Part shown: piece after piece, positions 35,727 through 46,766 of the stretch
How the letters are laid out: every line of letters begins with the position of its first letter
Numbering within the stretch: the first letter of the stretch is position 1
DNA from: Alloascoidea africana
Taxonomy: Eukaryota > Ascomycota > Alloascoideomycetes > Alloascoideales > Alloascoideaceae
Length of the DNA: 64,000 bases
NCBI GenBank assembly: GCA_030581615.1
Contig: JAKTTT010000008.1
Span: 1-64,000, forward strand
Reading direction: 5' to 3'
Notes under the pieces: model-generated
Databases searched by the model: none
The model's input: the letters and a program-made list of their open reading frames with translations, nothing else
Told to the model about the DNA's origin: nothing
Translations under genes and position numbers: made by a program

Positions 35727-37058
35727 TCACAATTTACAAGTTCCATTTTTATTCTTCAAAGCCCATTTTTCAATAAGTGAGATGAGTTGCTTGATTTCTG
35801 ATTTTTCATTGCCAGAGTGAAGGCAGATTCTTACCCGTTCCTTTCCTAAAGGCACAGTTGGGGGAACAATCGGGCGAACCATAAAGCCTGAATTTTGGCA
35901 AATTGAGGCCAGTTCTCTTGGTTTAGTGCACAAAAGCGCAAAAATTGGGGAGCAAGGTTCGGATTTTGAACCTGGAAACTCGAGGAGCGGATGCGAGGAT
36001 TCTTTGAAATGGCTTGTTAGTGATACCAGTTGCCCGTGACAGTATTCCACTAGAAGATGCAATTTTCTGGAGGCTCTTTCATACTCCTCTGAGTTTAGAA
36101 ACGTATAGGAAGCCTTGATCGCAGCTAGGGAGTTGAAGCCGAGTGCAGTTGAGTAGATCAAGGGGCGCGCGTAGTTCACCAGATACTGCTTGATGAGAGT
36201 AGAACAGAGAACCACGGCACCATTACAGGCAAGAGCTTTCCCGAAAGTATGCATTCGAACCAGACACTTCTCCTCCAACTCCAGTTTTGATACAAGCCCC
36301 TTTCCCTTTGGTCCAACGGTTCCAGTGCTGTGAGCCTCGTCTATAAGAAGGTAGCAGTTGCCAAGGCCGAGGGACGACTCCTGAATTATGTCCAGGTACT
36401 GCTTCAAAGGACACAAATCGCCATCCATGCTGTATACACTTTCCACGACAACAAACACATTGGCCTCGCCCATTCTTACTTTTGAATTTGTATCATACTC
36501 AAAGTCCAAAATAGCTTTGAGACCAGGAACGGAATTATGAGGCACCACTATGTTTCTGCTACTTCTCGATAAACGCATCCCATTATGTATGCTAGCATGG
36601 ACGTATTCATCATAGATTATCACGTCGTCGGGCTGGGGTAAACAGGAAAGAACTGATGTGTTAGCGTCGTAGCCTGAGTTGAAAATTAGGGCATCTTCGG
36701 CTCCATGGAACTTGGCAATCTCCTGTTCCAGCTCTTCGGCATATCTAGAATTTCCATCAAGCAGACGAGATCCTCCGCTTCCCAAAACCCCCCCACATTT
36801 CTCAAACTCTTTCAGAAACAGGGATTTGTATAGCGGATTTCGGCGTAAAGAGAGATAGTCATTGCTGGAAAAGTCTGCCTGTCCCTCTCGGGCCAGGGTG
36901 AGCTTTCGGAGCTGGGACTTGGCTTGTCTTCTTAAGAGAGCGCTTTTCAACTGATTGTCCAACTGGGTCATGAGCGAACTTGGCAGACGTGGAACAAGAG
37001 AAAGAGCTAGCGGGCCAAAGGAGCTGGAGGAGATAGCATGACTACCGGGAGTCATCAT
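35727..37058 (-). CDS. 8-amino-7-oxononanoate (KAPA) synthase, BioF type
   Basis: A PLP-dependent alpha-oxoamine synthase of 443 residues (ATG 37058; a later ATG at 36971 is possible and sits just before the conserved core TQLDNQLKS). Family marks are FSSNDYLSL, GVLGSGGSRLLDGNS, DEAHSTGTVGPKGKG and the PLP lysine in HTFGKALACNGA. It condenses pimeloyl-type thioester with alanine, the first committed step of biotin synthesis; the acyl donor specificity puts it with BioF more than with aminolevulinate or serine palmitoyl enzymes because no long N-terminal extension or membrane segment is present. The protein ends CKL, a peroxisomal PTS1 variant, and fungal BioF is known to be peroxisomal. Shares a divergent promoter with PFA5. 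Confidence 0.85.
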   Translation of the reverse strand: MMTPGSHAISSSSFGPLALSLVPRLPSSLMTQLDNQLKSALLRRQAKSQLRKLTLAREGQADFSSNDYLSLRRNPLYKSLFLKEFEKCGGVLGSGGSRLLDGNSRYAEELEQEIAKFHGAEDALIFNSGYDANTSVLSCLPQPDDVIIYDEYVHASIHNGMRLSRSSRNIVVPHNSVPGLKAILDFEYDTNSKVRMGEANVFVVVESVYSMDGDLCPLKQYLDIIQESSLGLGNCYLLIDEAHSTGTVGPKGKGLVSKLELEEKCLVRMHTFGKALACNGAVVLCSTLIKQYLVNYARPLIYSTALGFNSLAAIKASYTFLNSEEYERASRKLHLLVEYCHGQLVSLTSHFKESSHPLLEFPGSKSEPCSPIFALLCTKPRELASICQNSGFMVRPIVPPTVPLGKERVRICLHSGNEKSEIKQLISLIEKWALKNKNGTCKL

Positions 37059-37100
37059 GTGATGACTCTCATGACTCACAGGGATCAAGTTTTCCTCCGC

Positions 37101-37108
37101 CACGTGAC
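37101..37108. promoter_or_regulatory. CACGTGAC E-box between KAPA synthase and PFA5
   Basis: GTCACGTG/CACGTGAC matches the Cbf1-type E-box. It lies about 43 bp upstream of the KAPA synthase ATG. Role inferred from motif only. Confidence 0.35.
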
Positions 37109-37373
37109 CACCTCCGGTTACCCGCCCGTGGTAACATTCCAGCGCGAATCGTTACAAAGGCGCATTTTAATTCTGAACAACCATCGAGCTGGCAACCGAG
37201 AGCGCTACTCAGAGCAGCCACTGCCTCCCGTTTCACCGCGTCCCTGACTGTTGCCAGAGAGTCCGTTCTTTTAAATCCCATCGCGTCGGTCTTGTCGATC
37301 CCAAGCAAGATCAGAACAGCACCCCTACTAATCCTTGGGGCGACCACTGTGGGGTGAAAGTCCTCGATAATTT

Positions 37374-39020
37374 ATGCTTGGTAGCTATTCGTACATCAAG
37401 AAGACTATCAGAAACAGAAGCTCGAGCCACGAACTAGGAGGGCAGTACGCTTTCAAATACGATACGTTGATGAATGAACCTGCCGAAAACGAAAAGCTAG
37501 GAACAAAAAAGAGGTCAAATCTCTATTCTTGCGATAAACACAGCAGCAACAGATTTCCACTGGGGTGCCGCTCCGGAGGCGGCGACGATGGAGAAGAGAA
37601 GAGAAAAGGGCAAACACGCGAAGATAGCAATGGAAGCGAAGGGAGCTTCGAGAAAGAGCGCACCATTCTCAGATTCGGGCACTTTGTACAAAAGTATATA
37701 TATGTCCTGGTGATACTGGGGATTGGATATGTTGCATACATCTATTGCGAGCAGTTTTGCTGGAAAGAGCTGGTAAAACACGGTCACAGGCGAGAAGGAA
37801 TCGCCCTCATCACGACTTTTTCTGTGGTTCAGTTTATGATATCGTTTCTATGGGTCCTTGTACGATACCGAGGACCTGGAATCGTGGAGAAGTTGCCTCC
37901 ATACCGACTGTTCCCCCATTCCACTTCCGGAGATGCACTGGCTGCACAGGATAGGCAAGAAATAGAGCCTCCCGAGGTATTCCTGTGCGACTGCTATGGC
38001 TATCCCATTTACTGCTCAATGTGTGGATCAATCAAGCCCGATAGAGCCCATCATTCCTCTGAGGTAGGAAGATGCGTTCCTCGAATGGACCATTACTGTG
38101 CTTGGTAAGTCAATCTTTGCCATTCTATTTTGCCTATGAATACTAACTTTTTGCCCTTAGGATTGGATGTGTTATAGGGATTGATAACTACCGCCTGTTT
38201 GTCCAGTTCACTCTCTACTTTTGGATCCAATTCATCATAATGGCTGTTTCTATGGCATCCTACGCAAAGCAATCATTTAATAGACGAGGATCTCTAAACC
38301 CCCACTTTATTGTTTTATACATTCTGTGAGTATCCTGTTTTTGCCCGCTCTATGATTCGTTTCGCTAACTGGCTTAGATCTTTTTTCTGGCTTGTAATGC
38401 TGACAAGCCTTATAATTTCACATTTGTCATACATTGCAAAGAACCTAACGACGATCGAGGACCTTAATAAACGGCGTAAACAGTACCCTTATTATAATTT
38501 ACAACTGGACTATCACAGACCTTCTCAATCACATTCTTTGAAAAGAGTGATAATACCGGCTTTACCAGAAGATCAGCCTTATGACCTGGGGTTGGCTGAA
38601 AATGTGAGGCAGACGATGGGCCCAAATGTTCTGTACTGGCTGCTTCCTATTCCTATGATTGTTCGTTACAATAGACTGGATCCCTTAGATTCACGAAAAT
38701 ACGGAAACAAAATGAGCGCAGAGTTTATAATGCTGTTGAAGAGAAGATACAGAAGCGGCATGGGGAGCCTTGTTAGATATCAGGTAATGAGTGGTGAAAC
38801 CGCAACAGAGAGCGCCAGAGGAGAGAGTGAAGCAACTGCACAGCTTCCAACTTTACAAGAAGAAACCTCTTCAAGGGATGCTGACATACACGAGCAGCCT
38901 AGTGAAAATTTCACCATCCTATCCCCAAATTCTCCAAGGTTCCCAAGGCCCGACACTCCAACAACTGCGGTCAACGATACTTCTGCTACCACCTCACCTT
39001 CAGACCGCTGTAGGAGGTGA
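37374..39020 (+). CDS. PFA5: DHHC-family palmitoyltransferase
   Basis: Exons 37374-38104, 38161-38325 and 38378-39020 (512 residues). Four likely membrane segments: IYVLVILGIGYVAYIY, ITTFSVVQFMISFLWVLV, then FTLYFWIQFIIMAV and FFWLVMLTSLIISHLSYI after the Cys-rich domain. The cysteine-rich domain reads CSMCGSIKPDRAHHSSEVGR then CVPRMDHYCAWIGCVIG, so the catalytic tetrad is DHYC, a variant that is also used by active yeast enzymes such as Akr1. Length, order and the IG.VIG.DNYRLFVQF motif suggest Pfa5, though Pfa3 cannot be excluded. It attaches palmitate to cysteines of membrane-bound proteins. Introns: GTAAGT ... TACTAAC ... CCTTAG and GTGAGT ... GCTAAC ... GCTTAG. The N-terminal 90 residues and C-terminal 130 are disordered. 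Confidence 0.85.
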
Positions 39021-39545
39021 TACCGGCCCGTTTCATCACTTTTCCCTTTTTATGTCCGTTTGTTTTGTGTATTTTGTCCTTGTTTAGACCTACTTTTTGT
39101 TTAATGTCCAGACGTTCAAAGATCTTGTTTGCATATTTCCTTCAGCATTACCGTCTTTTTTTATTCTTCATCTTGGTAAATGGTATCACTTTTTTTTATT
39201 CTCTTGATCAGGGTATGTTTGTATTATTGGCTTCTTCTCGCAACGTTTCTCTTTGGCCTTTTGAAAGGTTATCTTGGAAGATTACTTTTTGTTTGCCCTC
39301 TCTTATTATCTTTTGTTACCAAATATATACACACTCTCATCCCGAGCCTATAGCTGTGAAGTAATACTGGCGTTTCCTCATGGGCTCCTCATCTAATTCA
39401 TAATTTATAATGGTCACAATCGTAATTAATCTAGAAGTGAAACGCTCCAACTTTCGAACAACTACAAAGACTACACACACCATTCAAAGTCTTAAGAAAA
39501 AGATGAATATATCATTATTCTTTCCATCTTGTATAACTATATCTC
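39021..39545. other. convergent intergenic, PFA5 / SEC31 3' ends
   Basis: T-rich after PFA5 and A/T-rich before SEC31, as expected for two facing terminator regions. Nothing else is seen. Confidence 0.6.
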
Positions 39546-42500
39546 TCATGTCCTTGCAACTTTACACATTTCAATAATACGTCTTAGACCAGGCATCCAA
39601 TTTCCACACTCTTCAGTCCTTTCCGTAGAAATCTTCAAAGCAATTCCCTTAGCAAGGTCGTAATCTCCTGCTTTCAACGCTTCAACAATCTCATTAAGAT
39701 CCGCTATAGTGGCCTCCGAAAGAAGATCCTCGTTGTTCAAGTGGTCAAACAAAAAGTCTAGACGACGTACAGCATCCGTATAATGGCGCTTGAAATTGGC
39801 AGGAATGCTAGGCTCGATCCGTTTGAGTTCCGAACTCAAAAACTCATAAATTGGAACAGATTTCGCTGGGATATGCGACCTGTCTCCAGCTGGATACTTT
39901 GGTTTTTCAGGCTCTGCTGGAGGAGCAGGAGGCGGGGGGGTAGGCGACACGCCCGGCGTAGCTCGTCCGTGAGCGTGAATAGACGTGACAGAGCTGTTTC
40001 TGTATCGGTTTTGTTGTTGGAGCACTGGAGACCCAGTAACCGGTGGAGGGCCGTGGTGTGCGAGAGGCTGTGGCGGAGGCTGGACTCCAAACGCGGAACC
40101 AGGACGAGGAGGCGGTGGAGCATAAGGGTTGATCGCAGCAGACGAAGATGGACGAGAAATCGAGTGCCCTATTGAAGGCGGGACATTGCCTACAGGGTTC
40201 ATTGGCTGGTACTGGTTAGGCGCTCCGTAAAACTGCGATTGGTGCTGTTGCTGGAATGGCTGTTGTACAGGAGCATATGGGTTCACAGGAGGAGCCGGAG
40301 CCGGAGCCGGTTGAGAGGCTATCGCGGGCTGGGACGACTCGGTTGTGGATCGTTCTCTGCTGAAACTTGGAGCCCTGCTTCCTGTTGGCGGTGGCCTCAA
40401 CGAAGGGGTTATTCGGCTCTGACCAGCAGACGGAACTGTTGGAGGAGAAACTGCCTGGTATGGCTGAGCACTGGCAACACTAACAGCTGCTGGGGTCGCC
40501 CTTCTGCTTGAAGTGACAGGAAGAGCTTGTGGGAGATCATTCCAGCCAACATTACCATCTTTCTTTGGCACAGAGGGTGCCACGGCTCCAGTAGGAGGCG
40601 GAGGAATTCCTGGTCCTGCGCCTGCGCCAGATGACAGACTATTCAAAGCAGTGGACGCTTGGTTGGGGATGGCATAACTGTTATTCTGGTAAGGAGATGC
40701 CCCTAGAGAACCACCAACTGCATTTGTAGGTTGATAAGGATTATGAGCTGGGGCAGAGGCGGCCGGTTTATAAGGATTAGCAGCTGGTACCACAGCCGCT
40801 GGTGCTGGTGCCACCTGTGTTGGAGGTTGGTATGGCTTGGCCAGCCCAACAGGATGAACCGGTGCCTGGATAGGAGCAGGAACCCCGTACGCGTTCAGAG
40901 GTGCGGCCTTGGAAGCTCTTGGTTCAGCAGCGGGTAGAGAACTTGGAGCAGCATATCTACTCCGTGCACCAGTAGCCTTTTTGTAGGTGGAGGCGGCATT
41001 GGTGATGGTGGTAGTAGCACCAGCATTGCTCGACTCTTTGCCGCTAGCCTTGGCAATTCTATCCTTCTCCAACCTGACTTCTGCATTTTCAGCTGGCAGC
41101 AAGTCGAGGAAAATGTTGGCAAGATCGAGCTGCCCCTGTATTGCAACAATATTTGCATATTCTCGATAAAAGTCAAAGAGTTGGTCAAATGAGGACTTGT
41201 CTGATATTCCCAGTGCGTTTTTATAAACTGTTGCCTTTTCAATAAGACCTTGTAATGCCTCGACATGTGCAGCAGCGGGAGAGCTAATATCGGAGGATTC
41301 CAAACGTAATAACTTGGATTCGTAGGAATAAATCTCTTTGGCCCAAAGCGTGCTGAGCTGCTTTGAAGCTCCAGCAACAATATAAAGCAATACAGCATTA
41401 TTTCTACCCTCGATTGAATCGTCGGATCTTAAAAGTCTATCTCCCAACTTTCCAAGATAGGTGTTAAACTCCTCTTCGGACTTGGCAAAAGTTGAAAGGG
41501 CAAGAACAGTCTCTTTCCAATCTTGAACAGCAGCATTCTCAACAAGGTCGGCCAAGTTGTTGGTTGAAACGTTGTATAGAAGTCTTGAAAATGGAACAGA
41601 GTCTAAAGTAGACTTGAAATAAGCCTTTTGGACCCGGTCCTTTAGCCTTGCGGAATCTCCGCTCACAGCAACAACCATGGCGTCGAGGATCCTATCTTCT
41701 GCTAGTAACTTGTCAACAGCTCTCTCAAAGTTTCCAGTCAAAATAGATCTTGAGATTAACTTGTCGGTTTCCGAGGCCGAATCATCAACCAACTTGAAGG
41801 TCTTGCCATCTGTTAAAATGCTGTCAGTAGTCTCTGTCAAATTTTGCTTTTCAGCTGGGAGAGAGTCCAATTGCCCAAAAAAGTCGTTGTCTTTTAAAGA
41901 ATCGCCAAAGGGGTCCTCATTCACAGCACTATCAGTACTTTCAATGCCAACATTGGTTTCGGGTTTCTTTCCCACAACACCCTCTTCGTCTTCGTGGCCT
42001 AGTTTGTTCTTCAAGAAAGCCTTTCTATCTTTTTGATCAAGCAATTCCAACAAAACCTGCCAATCGTAGGTATCATCTTTGACAAGAGGCTTCTCCAACC
42101 TCTTGGAAACAATCGCCTTCATGTCATTTTCTTTCAAAGATTTTGCAAACTCGTCTGCGCCAGTCTGCAAATGGTCGTCGTTCACAAACTTTTTGATGGC
42201 TACAATAGATTTACCCTTTTCCGTCTTGACTGTAACAATATTACCGCCAAAGCCAAATTTAGCGGTGGATGGTCTCTTTAGCCATTTAGGTGCCTGCTGC
42301 AGAGAGAATTGAGGGAGTTGGTTATCAGAATTGCCAACTGAACTCCAAAAGTCTTCTCCTTCAGCAGGGTTGGTCTCCTCTTTTACCGATGGGTTTGTGT
42401 CTTGTAGTGTATTGACAACGATTTTACCATCAAATGAAGCAGTTGCAAAAATATCTGGAGTAATGGGGTTGAATTTGGTTTCGAAAGCCCAGTTTGCAGC

Positions 42501-43500
42501 AATTGGGAACTCACCCAGCTTTTCATTTTCAGATTTTTCAGGATTCCAAACAATAGTTTTATTGTCTTTACCACTGGAGAGGAGAAGGCCGCCATCCTTT
42601 GAACACCAATCAACTGACAGCACTCCGTTCGAGTGGCCGCGCAGAACTGAAGAGGGAGAGCGAGAGTTTCGCAAGTCCCATACCAGGATTACAGGTTCGG
42701 CATCAGCCTCCAATGCAGTGACAAGCTTTGTAGAATTTTCAGGATGCCAGTCGACGCTACTAATAGAGCTGGACACCTGTTGATAATTTAGATGCAGCAC
42801 GTCTCTTTTTGATCGTAAATCTTTAACAGAGGCAAAACCCGAATTGCTGCCGTATGCCAAGATGTTTTCAACTGTGCTGTTCCAAGAAACGCTGTTGATT
42901 TCGTCCTGTCTCGAAGGTTTCCCAGGGGTAATGGGAGTTCCAAATTTTGTCGCATCCCAGACGTACAATTCGCCGTTTGATCCGCCAGAAGCAATTAGGT
43001 GTTTCTTCAAAGGATGAAATTGAAGAGTCTTGACAGATCCAGTATGCTGGGGACCCTTGTGAATGAGAGCAGCTTCGCTTTTGCCACCTTCCAGTAAAAC
43101 GGTGGGGTCCCAAAACTCTACGATTCCATTTTCTGTGGCTCCTGCGATTACGCCATGGGTTTTAGAAGAAAAAGGAGAACTCCAGTCAATCGCATTGTAT
43201 CTAAAATGGGGAGGAAGGTTAATTGGTCTGCAGGCATCAACAAGTAGCTAGAAGGGAATAGGACACAACAAAACAACAAAAACCGCAAAAGTTTGCTTAC
43301 CTGCTTTCAGTGGACACAGATATCTTTGGTTTTGAGTCGAGAGATTTCTCTAATAGATCGAGATCCCAAATGTCCAAGGAAGAGTTGGATGAAAAGTCGG
43401 CGTCAACAGCACCAGAAACAGTGCCTGTGACGAGCAACGGGTTGACAGTGTGGGCCCATGCAAAGGTCGCCGTCGTTGGAAGCTCCTTAACTTTGACCAT
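39546..43500 (-). CDS. SEC31: COPII outer coat protein Sec31
   Basis: Exons 43500-43301 and 43227-39546 (1293 residues). N-terminal WD40 propeller (about 1-380; starts VKVKELPTTATFAWAH and contains the conserved IWDLDLLE, NAIDWS, ASGGSNGELYVWD, SVDWHPENSTKLVTA, VLSVDWCSKDGGLLLSSGKD blocks), an alpha-solenoid (about 480-780) and a Pro-rich region (about 830-1180) followed by the conserved C-terminal helical block (AVRRLDFLFDHLNNEDLL). Sec31 with Sec13 forms the outer cage of COPII vesicles leaving the ER and stimulates Sar1 GTPase. The 73-bp intron (GTAAGC ... GCCTGCAG) splits the propeller near its first blade. Intact and of usual length for yeasts. Confidence 0.95.
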
Positions 43501-43862
43501 TATGATGCCAGAATAGAGATCTGAGAATGCAGTGGCTTTTTATATTGGTTTCTTTCTCTTGTGGTGAAATTCTCAACCAGAACACGGTGAGTGGTGTGTA
43601 TCCTGTTGAGACTTACGTTAACGGAAGAGTCCTTTACAGTTCTGAGGGCAAGAAAACAGAGAGCTCGAGACTAGACCTCTTGAGAATATAGACGCCGTCA
43701 ATGGTTCACGTACCTGCTCAGATCTCCTTTTCGTGTGCGGTCTGAAAGCGAGAAGCAATGGAGAGGAAAAGCGAGTGTTGTGAGTTGGCCTCAGACACCA
43801 CGGGCGTACGGGTGTGTCCCCATGAAAGAACACGTCAACACCAAAACTCCAGACCTGCCAGC
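43501..43862. other. divergent promoter, SEC31 / PRKRIP1
   Basis: About 360 bp upstream of both genes; base composition becomes GC-rich toward PRKRIP1. No recognised motif. Confidence 0.5.
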
Positions 43863-44476
43863 ATGTCGGGCTTGAAGAGCACCAGCGGTGTCGCCAGCGG
43901 CGGCCGGGGCAGCAGGCCCAGCCAGACCGTGCTGGAGGCACAGCGGCGGCAGCTGGAGCAGTTGCAGCGGAACCCAGACCAGGAGATTGTGATCCCGAAG
44001 CCCAAGAAGCGCACGCTTTCGCCGCCGCCCGACCTCGTGTCCAATGTGCTGGGTTCGTACGCCTCTGGTTATTGTTTATTACGTCTGGTCTAACCATTTT
44101 TGTAGGCTCGAGTGCCGCGGCCGGCTCTGGCGAGTTCCACGTCTACAAGCATGCGCGGCGCAAGCAGTTTGAACGGATGAAGATGTTTGAGGAAGAGCGG
44201 AGAGAAGCAGAAGCAAAGGAAGACTTTGAGAAGAAGAAGACTGCCTTTGAGCAGCTGGACAACTCCAAAACAGCAAAGAACAGGCTGCGGCGGCAAAAGC
44301 GGAAGAATGGTAAGAAGTCAAAGAAAGATCCAAGCGGAGGCGAGGAGCGAGGGTCAGAAACCGTGCCCGAAGAAGGCCCAAAGGAGGGCTCTCAGAGTGA
44401 GAATAGAATAGCAGAAACGAACAAACTCGTGGAAGCAAGAGGTTTACAAATAACAGAAGATGACGATGTCTTATAG
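43863..44476 (+). CDS. PRKRIP1: PRKRIP1 family (DUF1168) spliceosome-associated protein
   Basis: Exons 43863-44052 and 44106-44476 (186 residues). The family block follows: a basic N-terminus (PKPKKRTLSPPPDLVSNVLG), then GSSAAAGSGEFHVYKHARRK, which matches the vertebrate GSSAGAGSGEFHVYRHLRR region nearly exactly, then a long charged helix (FERMKMFEEERREAEAKEDF) and basic/acidic tail. Human PRKRIP1 is a catalytic-step spliceosome component. The 53-bp intron begins GTTCGT and has branch GGTCTAACC and acceptor TGTAG; no other GT keeps the frame. The family is missing in S. cerevisiae as far as I know. It ends about 40 bp before BPL1, which is convergent. Confidence 0.85.
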
Positions 44477-44512
44477 TTGTATGTATTTATGAACATGGGG
44501 AAATACAATGGC

Positions 44513-46432
44513 TCAATGTACCTTTTTCTTGATTAATCCTTTGAACATATCAAATGAATTTCCATCCGGTTGCAATTCATACCTCGTGTTCAGCCCGTTT
44601 ACTTCCTCTGCCAGCAGCATTCCGTGATCTGGAGTTATCCCCAGGATCTTTGCTCTCGTATGGTTAAAGTCCTCCAACTCGACAACCTGGTCTGAGTGTA
44701 GCCATCTGGTATAATACAAATGTTCAAATGATCTGAACCCAAACTTGCGAAACTCACGCATCAAGTTTTCAAATACTGTTACGTAGACTGCGAGCAGTCG
44801 TTCGTGTGTGTATGGTTCTAAAGGATGCTTTCGGTTTTTCACTCTTGCTTCGTTTAGTCTCGCCAAAAGCGCATTCAACGACGTTGTTGGAGCTTCGTTG
44901 TCAACATTTACTCCAATGCCATAGACTGCAACATATTCCCCGTCAACAAAGTTTACGGTGAGTAGAAAGCCTCCAACTTTGATATAGTCTGAAGGAGAAC
45001 GGCTAATTCCATCCGTTGTTTCCTCTTCTCCGTCGAAAAGAGTAGGCTTTAAAGCATAAAGGTCGTTTGGCCATTTTAGTCGAACTGGTATGGCTTCATA
45101 TCCCTCTCCATATTCCCGAATCGCCTGGACCATGGCCAGAGATCCGATGTACTGGATAAACACCAAGGGCGACGAGACGATTTCAGAAATCTTCATCCTA
45201 ATTACTCCTGATACGGGGAGCATCCCAAGTGGAGTCACCCAAGCATTGCCGCCTCTTCCCCTTCCACTAACTTGGACAGTGGCTGACACAGTAAAGCCTT
45301 CATCAAGAGCTGACAATAGGTTGCTGTTCTTGTCCATCAAGGATGAGGTAGACGAGACGACTTGGCCATACAAAAGAGTAGATCCGTATTTTGCGTCTTG
45401 CAGATGGAATTGTTTTCTCGCTTCCAGCAAATAGTTGTAGTAATCGGCATGGTTAAATGAAGGGGTTTCACCGGAGGCTGGAAGAGTATCTGCCGAATAA
45501 TAAACCTTCAAGTCTTTTATAATTTTGCTCAAATCCTCCGATAAGTTGAAACGGGCTGACTTTAATCCGGAACTGGATCTGGACACTTCCGCGGCGTCAT
45601 GGATCCGAAAGACATCGGTTGATCCATTCAACATGTTGCTGTTGTGGTCTGTACCAGAACAGTCTTTTAGTTTTGTAACAAGTCTTTGTACTACTCCCTT
45701 TTCAAGAGAAGAAAGATTTAAAGGCGGGATATCAATCTCAAGGATGTGGTTTGATTCAGTATTTACCTTTAGCTGCAGCTTTAACAACAGGGAGCTGAGC
45801 AATTTCGATCTCGCTTCCGTTTCTGTTTGTTCAAGATAAAAGTTACTCAAGATAGCATGGCCATTGCCATACTTTTTGTAAACCACCGAGGGAGAGCTGG
45901 GTAGGGGCTTTTCAAACTCGTAATGCAAAAGGACCTTGAGGTTATCTGAAGAAGAGAATGGGAGCGTAGATTTAGCGGCATAATCAGCACTAAGCTGGCA
46001 ATCAAAGTCTTGGACGTTTGGCAAAAATTCTTTATCAACTTTCAGTTTTACTTTGACAGTGTTTGAGTTATTGGAATTTGAACCGGACACAAACCCAAAG
46101 AAGGATCCTCCCTGCGCAGTATAATCCACCAACCTCTTGCTCAATTTCTCGTTGAGGTTTGCAGTTGCAGAGGATAAAGCATCACGATTAAAATTTTCCC
46201 CAGGAACAAGTCCCAAGTAAATGACCAGGGCTGTTGAGGTCTCCCAGGGTTCATTTTCAAGTTTCTCGGGATCTACACAGTTGACGACATAGTATGGGTC
46301 CAGAAAGCTCTTCAAGGCCGACAACAACAAAGCGTGTGCCGATTCCGTATTATTACTGCCTCCCCGTCCCCTAACAAACAAGACATTTAGCTTCTGAGCC
46401 TCATTTTTCGTGAAACTGTTACTGCTGGACAT
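44513..46432 (-). CDS. BPL1: biotin protein ligase
   Basis: Intronless, 639 residues. The N-terminal 250 residues are the amidotransferase-like BPL_N region (KLNVLFVRGRGGSNN, GGSFFGFVSGS); the C-terminal half is the ligase catalytic domain with the biotinyl-AMP loop GRGRGGNAWVTPLG, KWPNDLY and YGIGVNVDNEAPTTSLN. It attaches biotin to acetyl-CoA carboxylase, pyruvate carboxylase and other carboxylases. Length matches the yeast proteins (690 in S. cerevisiae). Gene is convergent with PRKRIP1 and divergent from the ATP1-like pseudogene. Confidence 0.95.
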   Translation of the reverse strand: MSSSNSFTKNEAQKLNVLFVRGRGGSNNTESAHALLLSALKSFLDPYYVVNCVDPEKLENEPWETSTALVIYLGLVPGENFNRDALSSATANLNEKLSKRLVDYTAQGGSFFGFVSGSNSNNSNTVKVKLKVDKEFLPNVQDFDCQLSADYAAKSTLPFSSSDNLKVLLHYEFEKPLPSSPSVVYKKYGNGHAILSNFYLEQTETEARSKLLSSLLLKLQLKVNTESNHILEIDIPPLNLSSLEKGVVQRLVTKLKDCSGTDHNSNMLNGSTDVFRIHDAAEVSRSSSGLKSARFNLSEDLSKIIKDLKVYYSADTLPASGETPSFNHADYYNYLLEARKQFHLQDAKYGSTLLYGQVVSSTSSLMDKNSNLLSALDEGFTVSATVQVSGRGRGGNAWVTPLGMLPVSGVIRMKISEIVSSPLVFIQYIGSLAMVQAIREYGEGYEAIPVRLKWPNDLYALKPTLFDGEEETTDGISRSPSDYIKVGGFLLTVNFVDGEYVAVYGIGVNVDNEAPTTSLNALLARLNEARVKNRKHPLEPYTHERLLAVYVTVFENLMREFRKFGFRSFEHLYYTRWLHSDQVVELEDFNHTRAKILGITPDHGMLLAEEVNGLNTRYELQPDGNSFDMFKGLIKKKVH

Positions 46433-46766
46433 GAAGTACAGACTCGGAAGCCATCATCGCGGAGAGCGGGCTGTTAAGCAGAGCGTATTTCCCAGCACGG
46501 CCGGGGAAGCCGCTCCCCGGATTTCATGGAAATAAATGCTAACATTAATACCGACTCCTCGACTCTCTTCCATTTCCAATTCGCATCCAGTTGCAATATT
46601 TGCTGCTATTCGCACGTCTCCATTGCGCCAGAATCTTCTTCTGTTTGCCCCAGTCTCTAGATGTTGGTGAGTTCTGCATGTGCTCCCACTCCGCAAAATC
46701 CTTAGTCCATGGCAAGGTTTTTGCGTGTACAGACAATTTACTCCATCAATTGCCGTCTGAATAAGT
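46433..46766. other. divergent upstream region, BPL1 / ATP1-like relic
   Basis: Short ORFs only; an ATG at 46707 opens a 23-codon frame beginning MARFLRVQ that could be part of a former presequence of the ATP1 copy. Not supported further. Confidence 0.4.
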
